DNA of 14,607 nucleotides, taken from the NCBI GenBank assembly GCA_964547415.1, contig CAZJNX010000121.1, forward strand, positions 1-14,607, in the 5' to 3' direction. A program made the translations under genes and the position numbers. The notes under the pieces are model-generated. The model saw only the letters and a list, made by a program, of their open reading frames with translations, was not told the origin of the DNA and did not search any database. Positions 7,464 through 14,097 of the stretch are shown here, piece after piece; position 1 is the first letter of the stretch, and each line of letters starts with the position of its first letter. This DNA is from CAZJNX01 sp964547415. Lineage in GTDB: Bacteria > Pseudomonadota > Alphaproteobacteria > Rhizobiales > Amorphaceae.

Positions 7464-8195
7464 ATGCCCGACCGCGACCGTCAGCCCGGCGTGCGCCTGT
7501 CCGTCGGGATGCTGCTCCCGTCCGGCAACGTGGTCGCCGAGCGGCAGGTGCAGGCGATGCTCGCGCCCGGGGTCGTCGTCCACACCACGCGCCTGCCGCT
7601 CAGGGGAAGCTCGGACGCCGAACTCTCGGCGATGCTGGACACGCTGGAAGACGCCGCCCGTCTCCTGGCGGACGCGCGGGTCGACGTCGTCGCGTTCAAC
7701 TGCACGGCCGTCTCCACCTTCCGCCCCGCCCTCGAGGGCGAGATCGCGGGCCGCATCGAGGCCGCCACCGGCACGCGGGCGATCACCACCGCCGAGGCGC
7801 TGGTGATGGCGCTCCGCCGCCTCGGCGCGCGCCGCATCGCCCTCGTCACGCCCTACATCGAGGCGGTGACGGCGCGGGAGGGGGCGTACCTTTCCCACCA
7901 CGGCTTCGAGGTGGTCCGCGAGGCGAGCTACGGCATCGACCTCAACTGGGACATGGGCAAGGAGCCGCCCGAGACCTGGCTCGCCTTCGCGGCGGACAAC
8001 CGCGCCGAAGCCGACGCCTGCGTCCTCAGCTGCACGGCGATCCACTCCGCGAGCGTGATCGACGCCATCGAGGCGGCGATCGGCCAGCCGGTCGTCACGT
8101 CCAACCAGGCGATCATGTGGGCCGTGCAGCGGGCGTGCGGCATCGACGACCCGGTGGCGGGGGCGGGCGCCCTCTTCCGCCTCCCCGCGGCCTGA
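7464..8195 (+). CDS. Maleate isomerase/arylmalonate decarboxylase-like protein (Asp/Glu racemase superfamily)
   Basis: A 243-residue cytoplasmic enzyme of the Asp/Glu racemase superfamily. LLPSGNVV (17-24) forms the carboxylate-binding loop. FNCTAVS places a cysteine at 80 and LSCTAIHS a second at 190, and TPY (129-131) supplies the tyrosine next to the active site. Maleate cis-trans isomerases use both cysteines, whereas arylmalonate decarboxylase keeps only the second. So isomerisation of a cis-unsaturated diacid such as maleate to fumarate, or a related racemisation, is favoured. The ATG at 7464 follows GGAGG with an 8-base gap; a GTG at 7440 overlapping the previous stop is possible but less supported. 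It lies 20 bases after the amidohydrolase gene and 23 bases before the binding-protein-like gene, in the same operon. Confidence 0.85.
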   Translation: MPDRDRQPGVRLSVGMLLPSGNVVAERQVQAMLAPGVVVHTTRLPLRGSSDAELSAMLDTLEDAARLLADARVDVVAFNCTAVSTFRPALEGEIAGRIEAATGTRAITTAEALVMALRRLGARRIALVTPYIEAVTAREGAYLSHHGFEVVREASYGIDLNWDMGKEPPETWLAFAADNRAEADACVLSCTAIHSASVIDAIEAAIGQPVVTSNQAIMWAVQRACGIDDPVAGAGALFRLPAA

Positions 8196-8218
8196 AGACC
8201 GAACAAGGAGGAAGCCCA

Positions 8219-9124
8219 GTGGACAGGCTCAAGGTGGGCGCGGTCTCGCGCAACTACTTCAACATGCCGATCTGGGTCATGGACCACGCCGGCTTCCTCG
8301 CCGCCGAGGGGATCGAGCCGGAATTCCACCTGATCGAATCCATCCAGGAGGTGAGCGACCGCCTCGCCGCCCACGACCTCGACCTCGCCCTCACCGTCAC
8401 CGAGAACGTGATCCTCGAGCGCGAGGTGGGCGGCGACCTCCTCGTCATCGGCGGCAACGTCAACCGCCTGCCCTTCTCCTTCATCGCCCGGCCCGGCATC
8501 GCCACCCCGGCGGATCTGAAGGGCAAGCGCATCGGCGTGTCGTCGAAGGCGGCCGGCAGCTCCTCCCTCGTCATGCGGCTCCTGTCCGCCCACGGGCTCG
8601 AGTACCCGCGGGACTACGAGCTCGTCGATTGCGGGCCGATCCTCGCCCGCTGGGAGATGCTCCGGTCGGGCGAGATCGACGCGGGGCTGCAGGGTGCGCC
8701 GCTCAACCACGTGGCCCTCGACGCGGGCTACGTGGACCTCGGCGACCCGCGCGAGACCTTCCCCGACTTCCAGTTCACCTCGCTCAACGCGAGCCTGTCC
8801 TGGATCGAGGGCCACGGGGCGGTGCTCCACCGCTTCCTGCGCGCCTTCGTCCGCGCCCACGACTGGTTCTACGGGAACCGGGAGGCCTCGATCCCGATCG
8901 CCGTCGCCGAGACCGGGATCGAGCCGGCCTACGCGGCCCGCGCCTGGGACGAGTACGTGGCGGGCGAGATCTTCCCCCGGGACGGGCGGGCCAGCCTGCG
9001 GGCGGTCGAGACGCTGATCGAGGTGAGCGCCCTCATCCGCGCCCTGCCCGCCCGAAAGGCGACCACGGCCGCCGACTACATCGACCATCGCTGGCTGGAG
9101 GCGGCGCGCGACAGCCTCGCCTGA
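8219..9124 (+). CDS. Periplasmic-binding-fold protein (NMT1/SsuA-like) without signal peptide
   Basis: A 301-residue protein with the two-lobe fold of NMT1/THI5/taurine-type binding proteins: LKVGAVSRNYFNMPIWVMDHA at the start, AAEGIEPEF (28-36), a TPADLKGKRIGVSSKAAGS stretch (96-114), then GEIDAGLQGAPLNHVALDAG (151-170). There is no signal peptide or lipobox: the GTG at 8219, behind a strong AGGAGG, leads straight into the first beta strand. No ABC permease or ATPase gene is in the window. It may be a cytoplasmic ligand-binding or enzymatic relative, as 4,5-dihydroxyphthalate decarboxylase is for this fold. It may instead be exported by an unusual route and served by a distant transporter. 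It is the last gene of the TRAP/decarboxylase/isomerase run. The function is not established; the fold is confident. Confidence 0.85.
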   Translation: MDRLKVGAVSRNYFNMPIWVMDHAGFLAAEGIEPEFHLIESIQEVSDRLAAHDLDLALTVTENVILEREVGGDLLVIGGNVNRLPFSFIARPGIATPADLKGKRIGVSSKAAGSSSLVMRLLSAHGLEYPRDYELVDCGPILARWEMLRSGEIDAGLQGAPLNHVALDAGYVDLGDPRETFPDFQFTSLNASLSWIEGHGAVLHRFLRAFVRAHDWFYGNREASIPIAVAETGIEPAYAARAWDEYVAGEIFPRDGRASLRAVETLIEVSALIRALPARKATTAADYIDHRWLEAARDSLA

Positions 9125-9233
9125 GGCCGCAACCGGCGCTTGCCGAACCGCATTCGAAAATCTCGTGTTGCATCCCGCACCATCTTCTGTCGGAATGACC
9201 TCAACCGAAGATGGCAGACGGGGATGAAAGCGC
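9125..9233. promoter_or_regulatory. Leader region of the glycosyltransferase gene with an 8-bp inverted repeat
   Basis: This 109-nt gap is less GC-rich than its surroundings and separates the catabolic operon from the glycosyltransferase gene. CCATCTTC at 9180-9187 and GAAGATGG at 9207-9214 form a perfect 8-bp inverted repeat with a 19-nt spacer, ending 19 bases before the chosen start codon. It could be an operator or an RNA hairpin close to the ribosome binding site. No clear promoter hexamers and no intrinsic terminator for the upstream operon were seen. Confidence 0.4.
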
Positions 9234-12200
9234 GTGGAGCGCCTGCCGAGGACGTCGGACGATCCGGCACCGCCAGAGCCGCGGCGGGACGGCAGCGGCA
9301 GCCTCGCCCACGACGCGGCCGCTCGCGGGGAGGAGGTCGCCACGGCCCTCCTCGCCGCCGCCCTCGCCACGGGGGAGGAGGACGACGGACCGGGCGCGCG
9401 CGGGGCGACGGCCGCCCCCACGCCGGCGCCGGACGGGCCGGCCGCCGGGCGGACGGCGAGGGCGAACACCGGCCCGTGCCCGAACCCGGGCGGAGACGCG
9501 GCGCCGTCCGGAGCGCCCGGCGATCCCGGCGACCTTCTCGCCAGCGGCCACGCCTCCCCTCCTCCCGCGTCCGCCGTCGCAGCCGCCGTCAGGACGCCGG
9601 CCCGGACGCCGGCTCCGCCCGCCCCCCGGCACCGCGAACGAGCCGACGGGCCGAAGGACGATCTTCCCCCGCAAGTGGCGCCCCCGCCCCCCGCCGGAGC
9701 GGCCGTCCACGCGCGCGGGGGCGGGCGCCACCGGCCTGCCTCGCTCCGGCCCGCCCGCGCCCGCGAGGCCGAGGCGACGGCGCCCCGGCAAGGGGCACCG
9801 TCGCCCCCGCTTCCCGGGGCCGGCCCTGCGGAAGCCCCCGCCGGCCCCCCCAAGCAGGTCCGCCGAGACGGCGCGTCCGCGGCAGGCGACGGCCCGTCGA
9901 CGGGCGTGAAGGACCCTCACGCCCCGCTGGAGGACGCCGCAGCGGGCGAGGGCGAGACGGGGCCTCCGGCGGTCGCTTTCCCGCCGGCGCCGAACGCCCG
10001 ACCGCTACCCGGCACGGCCGGGGATCGGCCACCGATCGGTTCGAACGATGCCGGCGGATGGCGAACCGCCGTCCCGCGGCGGTCCGCCGGCCCCGCGGCC
10101 GGGGACCGACCGGGCGAGCGGCCCTTCTCCCACCCGGCGCCGGCCGGATCGGACCGGGGCGCCGCCGGTTCTCCGGCCGCCGGGCCTGCAACCGGTTTCG
10201 GGCCGCCCGCTTTCTCCACCCGCGCCCGCGGCCGAACGGTCGCGGACCGTCCGGGCGAGGCGGCCTCCCCCCGCCGCCCGCCGACCCGGCCGGACGGAGA
10301 CGTCGCCGATCCACCGGCGCGTCCGTCCGGACCGCACCCGACGCCGCCCGACAGGTCACCCCACGCCGGGCCCTCGCCCGCGGCCCGGGGCGCGAGAGCC
10401 TCAGACGCCGGCGACGGTGGAGCGCTCGGCGAGGCTCGGATCCCCCTGCGCGGCCGCCACCGACTTTCCGCACGGGACGGGCTCCCGCAGACGCCTGCCC
10501 GCCCAGCCGCGCCGCATTTTTCGGTCGAAGCGCCCGAAGCCGGCGCCCGTCCGTCGCCCGGCGAGGGGGCGCCGGTTCCGGACAGGGCCGGGCCGCCGCT
10601 CGCCACCCGGCCCGTGTTCCGGCTCCCCCCCGGCCCGCAAGTGGCGATCCGGCCCCGACCCGCTCCGCCCGCGCCTGCGTCGACCGGGCATCGCGAACCC
10701 GCCGTCGGGCGGCAGGACGAGGCGCTGCCGCCCGGATCGCCGCTTTCGGAAGACGGCGCGACGAGCAAGGACCGGAGAACGGCAGGGGACGAGGATGGGG
10801 GCTGGCAAGCTTCCGAGGAACGGAAGCCGGCGACCTGTCCGGGCGCCGACGGCCCGCTGCCGGCCTGCGAGGGTCGCAGCCCCGTCCTCGGACGGCCGAG
10901 GGCGGGGAAGACGTCTTCCGGACGACCGTTCGCCGGGCTCGGGGGCTGGCTGACCCGGCTCGGCGCCGCCGCGGCCGGGACGCTCGCGCGGCGATGGCCG
11001 ACCCGGGCGATCGACGGGGCACGGCCGAGCGCGGCCACCTTCCCGGCGGGCGACGCGACCGCCGGACCCGGGCCGTCGCGCCGGGCAGCGGAGGCCCGGC
11101 GCGGGGCCGCCACGGACGGTGCCGTCCCGCGGCGATGGCCGACCGGACCGGCCGACGGGGCAAGGCCGGACGTCGCCACGGGCCATGCCCCCACCGCCGC
11201 GCGGGAAGGGGGGCAGGCGGCGGAGGAGGCCGCCCGCCGGCACGGACGGGCGACCCACTCCCCGTCGCGACGGTCCACGCAAGGCGCGGCCGCCGGCACG
11301 GCCGCGGACACCGGGGAAAGGAGGCAGGGCGGGTCCGTCCTCGACCCGCGCCGGCTTCTTCGGAAGGGCGCGACGGGCAGCGTCCCTCCCCCGGCGGGCG
11401 CAACCGGCGACACGGCAAGGCGACAAGATGCGGGCCGGCCGGCCGCCGCCGGGCGAACAGCGATCCCTGCCGCGCCGGATCGCCCGGACGAGGCCCGAAC
11501 GCCCGGGCCCGAGGCCCCGCCGCGCGTTCGCGCCCGGTGGCCCGCGCCCGGGAAGCCCCGGCCGCCCGTCCGCGAGCGCGTGCGGGAGCGGGGCGAGGAG
11601 CGGGAGCGGGCGGGCGCCGGACCCGCCGGCGGGCAGCCGGGCCTCCTGTCGCCGCGGGAGGCGGCGTTCACCGTCGGCCTCCTCAATCGCAGCGGGATCG
11701 GGCGGCTCACGCCCGGCACGGGGGCTGTCGCCCTCGCCCGCGCCGTCCTCCTCGCCGAGCCCGCCGACTGCCTCGACGCCGCCTTCTCAGGCCTCGGGAC
11801 AGCCCCCGCCGGCGACGTCCACGCCCGCATCAGGGGCCGCCTCGCCTCGGCCGTCCCCCTCGACGACGAGAGCTACCACCGAGGGCTCGCCCGGTGGCTC
11901 GGGGTCCGCTTCCTCCACGACGTCGCCCACCTTCCCGTCCGCCACGCCGCCGCGGACGAGGCGGCCCTCGCGGCCCATCCCTTCGCCGTTCCGGTGGCCG
12001 GGGCGGACGGACCCGCCTGGATCCTCGCACCCGACCCGGCCTGGCTGCCGGCCCTCGCCGCGCTCACCTGCCTGCGGCCGGACCTCGCCGCCCACCTCGC
12101 CGTCGCCACGCCCGCCGCCCTCGCCCTCGCCCATCCGGGCCGCTTTCCAGGCCCCCAGGCCGGGCGCCTCGAGCCGCTCCACGCCATCGACCACAAGTTC

Positions 12201-13565
12201 GTCGCCGAACGGTCGGTGACGCCGGCCCAGGCCGTCGCCGCCTCCGCCACGGCGGCGACCTTCGCCACCCTCTGGCTGGCGCTGCCCCAGGTGGCCGCCT
12301 TCTCCGCGTCCTCCGGGCTCAACGCGGCCCTCCTCGGCCACGCGGCGACACGGCTCGCCGCCGCCCGCCAAGGCAACGCCCCGGAAGGCCGGCCCGGCCC
12401 CGCGGGCGCGGACGGGGACCTGCCGGTCTACTCGATCCTCGTGCCCCTCTTCCGGGAGGCCGGCACGGTGCCGCACCTCGTCCGCGCCCTCTCCGAGCTC
12501 GACTACCCCGCCGAGCGGCTCGACATCCAGTTCCTCGTGGAGGCCTGCGACGGGGACACGCTCGACGCCCTCCTGGAGTGGAACCACCTGCCGGGCGCCA
12601 CGATCACCGTCGTCCCCGAGGGGGTGCCGCGCACCAAGCCGAGGGCGCTCAACGTGGGCCTGAAGCGGGCGCGGGGCGAACTCGTCACCATCTTCGACGC
12701 GGAGGACCGGCCCGAGCCCGACCAGCTGCGCAAGGCGGCCGAGGCGTTTCGCGAGGCCCCGGACGACCTCGGCGCCCTTCAGGCCCACCTCGTGATCGAC
12801 CACGCGGACGACAGCTGGATCACCCGCATGTTCGCCATCGAGTACGCCTGCCTGTTCGACGGCATCCTGCCCATGATGGCGGACCGGGGCTGGTTCTTCC
12901 TGCTCGGCGGCACCTCCAACCACTTCCGGCGCGACGTGCTCGTGAAGGTGGGCGGCTGGGACCCCTACAACGTGACCGAGGACGCCGACCTCGCCGTGCG
13001 CCTCGCCCGGAGCGGCTATAGGCTCGGCCAGCTGTCCTCGGCCACCTACGAGGAGGCGCCCCTCACCATGGGGGCCTGGGTCAAGCAGCGCAACCGCTGG
13101 TTCAAGGGCTGGCTGCAGACGTGGCTCGTCCACAACCGCAACCCGGTTCGCCTCGCCCGGGAGATGGGCGTGCGCGACGCGCTCCTGTTCCACGTCCTCG
13201 TCCTCGGCGCGTTCCTGGCGGTTCTCGCCCACCCCTTCTTCTGCTCGATCCTGGTCCTGTACGCGGCCGGGGTCCTCAGCCTCACCCCGGCGGCCACGGT
13301 GCCCGCGGCGGTCCTGTTCGCGCTCAACACCCTCGTGTTCGTGGTCGGCTACGGGGCGACCTTCTGGCTCGGCGCCATAGCCATGCGACGGCGGGGGCTC
13401 GCCGTCCCGCGCTGGTCGGTGACGACCCTGCCCTTCTACTGGTTCCTGATGGCCTGGGCGCTGGCGCTCGCCGTCGTCGACCTCGCCTTCCGCCCCCACT
13501 ACTGGGCGAAGACGAGCCACGGCCTCGCCCGCCGCCCGTTCCGGGGCGCGCCCCGCAGCACCTAA
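9234..13565 (+). CDS. Family 2 glycosyltransferase with GspE-N-like domain and a giant disordered N-terminal extension
   Basis: A 1443-residue reading frame. Residues 1 to about 802 are Ala/Pro/Gly/Arg-rich, with no tyrosine and no methionine after the first, and are probably disordered. About 803-960 form a T2SS GspE-N-like domain (DDESYHRGLARWLGVRF at 877-893). A hydrophobic stretch follows near 1000-1035. The GT-A domain runs from about 1066 (YSILVPLFREAG) with FDAED (Asp1155, Asp1158), TEDAD (Asp1250, Asp1252) and QRNRW (1285-1289), the processive GT2 set. Three further membrane segments close the protein. It should polymerise or transfer sugars at the inner membrane onto an unknown polysaccharide or lipid. 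The chosen GTG has only a weak ribosome binding site. An in-frame GTG at 11580 would give about 661 residues, closer to normal relatives. Third codon positions favour this frame throughout but less strongly in the extension than in the catalytic part. Confidence 0.85.
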   Translation: MERLPRTSDDPAPPEPRRDGSGSLAHDAAARGEEVATALLAAALATGEEDDGPGARGATAAPTPAPDGPAAGRTARANTGPCPNPGGDAAPSGAPGDPGDLLASGHASPPPASAVAAAVRTPARTPAPPAPRHRERADGPKDDLPPQVAPPPPAGAAVHARGGGRHRPASLRPARAREAEATAPRQGAPSPPLPGAGPAEAPAGPPKQVRRDGASAAGDGPSTGVKDPHAPLEDAAAGEGETGPPAVAFPPAPNARPLPGTAGDRPPIGSNDAGGWRTAVPRRSAGPAAGDRPGERPFSHPAPAGSDRGAAGSPAAGPATGFGPPAFSTRARGRTVADRPGEAASPRRPPTRPDGDVADPPARPSGPHPTPPDRSPHAGPSPAARGARASDAGDGGALGEARIPLRGRHRLSARDGLPQTPARPAAPHFSVEAPEAGARPSPGEGAPVPDRAGPPLATRPVFRLPPGPQVAIRPRPAPPAPASTGHREPAVGRQDEALPPGSPLSEDGATSKDRRTAGDEDGGWQASEERKPATCPGADGPLPACEGRSPVLGRPRAGKTSSGRPFAGLGGWLTRLGAAAAGTLARRWPTRAIDGARPSAATFPAGDATAGPGPSRRAAEARRGAATDGAVPRRWPTGPADGARPDVATGHAPTAAREGGQAAEEAARRHGRATHSPSRRSTQGAAAGTAADTGERRQGGSVLDPRRLLRKGATGSVPPPAGATGDTARRQDAGRPAAAGRTAIPAAPDRPDEARTPGPEAPPRVRARWPAPGKPRPPVRERVRERGEERERAGAGPAGGQPGLLSPREAAFTVGLLNRSGIGRLTPGTGAVALARAVLLAEPADCLDAAFSGLGTAPAGDVHARIRGRLASAVPLDDESYHRGLARWLGVRFLHDVAHLPVRHAAADEAALAAHPFAVPVAGADGPAWILAPDPAWLPALAALTCLRPDLAAHLAVATPAALALAHPGRFPGPQAGRLEPLHAIDHKFVAERSVTPAQAVAASATAATFATLWLALPQVAAFSASSGLNAALLGHAATRLAAARQGNAPEGRPGPAGADGDLPVYSILVPLFREAGTVPHLVRALSELDYPAERLDIQFLVEACDGDTLDALLEWNHLPGATITVVPEGVPRTKPRALNVGLKRARGELVTIFDAEDRPEPDQLRKAAEAFREAPDDLGALQAHLVIDHADDSWITRMFAIEYACLFDGILPMMADRGWFFLLGGTSNHFRRDVLVKVGGWDPYNVTEDADLAVRLARSGYRLGQLSSATYEEAPLTMGAWVKQRNRWFKGWLQTWLVHNRNPVRLAREMGVRDALLFHVLVLGAFLAVLAHPFFCSILVLYAAGVLSLTPAATVPAAVLFALNTLVFVVGYGATFWLGAIAMRRRGLAVPRWSVTTLPFYWFLMAWALALAVVDLAFRPHYWAKTSHGLARRPFRGAPRST
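10988..11144 (+). repeat. Imperfect 47-codon direct repeat inside the disordered region
   Basis: An identical 16-base stretch, GCGGCGATGGCCGACC, occurs at 10988-11003 and 11129-11144, exactly 141 bases (47 codons) apart. Similarity continues downstream: the translations read RRWPTRAIDGARPSAAT and RRWPTGPADGARPDVAT. This looks like an old in-frame internal duplication and suggests how the extension grew. The rest of the unit is too diverged to align by eye. Confidence 0.6.
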
Positions 13566-13635
13566 AGGGCTGCCGGAGAAGGCTCTCGCGCTTCGGTGGC
13601 GGGCGTGGTGCGATCGAGGGAGGTGGCCGGCCGAC
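13566..13635. other. Short intergenic stretch after the glycosyltransferase gene
   Basis: These 70 bases lie between the glycosyltransferase stop and the first recognisable codons of the transposase relic. No intrinsic terminator, gene or clear insertion-sequence end was seen. An IS terminal inverted repeat may be present, but no matching right end was found. Confidence 0.4.
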
Positions 13636-14045
13636 GAGCGCGGGACGGACGAGGGGGCGGGCGAGATGTTCAGCCATGCGGGTCTCGAGGCAAAGGGTCC
13701 GGTCCGACCACCCCCTCAGGACGATCCGCGCCGTGGCGAACGAGGCGCTGGCGACGATCGCGCCGGACCCGAGAGCGCTCCGGCGGGATCGAGGGGCGGC
13801 CGATGCAGGCATGGAGCGCTCTCGGGTCCGGCGGCCGTCGTCGCCCGACCCGGTCCGCGTCGACGGGACGCTGATCGCGGCTTGGCCTCCATGAAGGGCG
13901 TGAGCTCGAGGGACGGCGGAGGGCGCGGCGGACCGCGGTCCGGGGCGGGCGCAACGCGCCGTCGCACTTGCGCGGCAAGATGCGGTCGAACGCGCGCCAC
14001 GTGCCCGCCACCGACCCGGACGCGCGGCTCTCCCCCAAGGCGCTC
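13636..14045 (+). pseudogene. Decayed IS5-type transposase (DUF772 plus DDE fragments)
   Basis: Pieces of one transposase appear in order but in changing frames: GEMFSHAGLEAK (13660-13694), then after an extra A in the AAA run at 13692-13694, RVRSDHPLRTIRAVANEALA to about 13760. Next come VDGTLIAAW (13859-13885), ASMKG after a lost base (TGA at 13892-13894 otherwise ends the frame), and RSNARH with TDPDARL (13983-14030) in a third frame. These match, from memory, the N-terminal DUF772 and early DDE_Tnp_1 parts of alphaproteobacterial IS5-family transposases, whose usual start codon here reads GAG. About 90 residues between GRPSIPPER and VDGTLI are missing, and GRPSIPPER itself is found only on the opposite strand. 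Nothing recognisable follows about 14045. It is a dead, truncated element. Confidence 0.75.
13750..13845. repeat. Large inverted repeat (21-bp perfect arms plus 8-bp outer arms) inside the transposase relic
   Basis: Bases 13761-13781 and 13813-13833 are exact reverse complements over 21 bp, around a 31-nt loop. An outer pair, GGCGACGA at 13750-13757 and TCGTCGCC at 13838-13845, continues the symmetry after a 3-versus-4-base mismatch. The loop encodes the transposase motif CIGRPSIPPE on the minus strand, while the flanks encode the same transposase on the plus strand. The hairpin is therefore a rearrangement product, not a normal part of the element. No T-run follows, so it is not a standard terminator, although it could act as one for the glycosyltransferase transcript. 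Confidence 0.85.
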
Positions 14046-14097
14046 GCACCGGCAGGCCGTATCGCAATGCACCGGAAGGCGAAAGACGAGCTGAAGG
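14046..14097. other. Leader of the ASCH-like gene; right boundary of the IS relic
   Basis: About 50 bases between the last recognisable transposase codons and the next gene. They read through several frames without similarity to the expected transposase continuation, so the element ends or was truncated here. No promoter could be assigned. Confidence 0.35.

Noticed and set aside
9140..13021. Long plus-strand open frame (about 1290 codons) overlapping the glycosyltransferase gene
   Set aside because: It encodes Arg/Gly/Pro-rich sequence without domains and lacks the codon-position pattern. It is a frame shadow caused by the rarity of stop codons in GC-rich DNA.
9589..13520. Several long antisense open frames (e.g. 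9589-11418, 9917-11830, 11787-13520)
   Set aside because: Low-complexity or His/Glu/Arg-rich translations without motifs, opposite a clear sense gene; expected antisense shadows at this GC content.
13929..13942. 14-bp GC palindrome CGGACCGCGGTCCG
   Set aside because: It lies inside the transposase relic, and a GC-only palindrome of this size can arise by chance in such GC-rich DNA. No functional context seen.
13949..13973. GCGCAA/TTGCGC small inverted repeat
   Set aside because: Only six base pairs, within former transposase codons; not distinguishable from chance.
13670..14038. Minus-strand open frame containing GRPSIPPE, as a separate transposase gene
   Set aside because: Only the 31-nt loop and its arms match a transposase on this strand; the flanking transposase segments are on the plus strand. 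It is a local inversion, not a gene.
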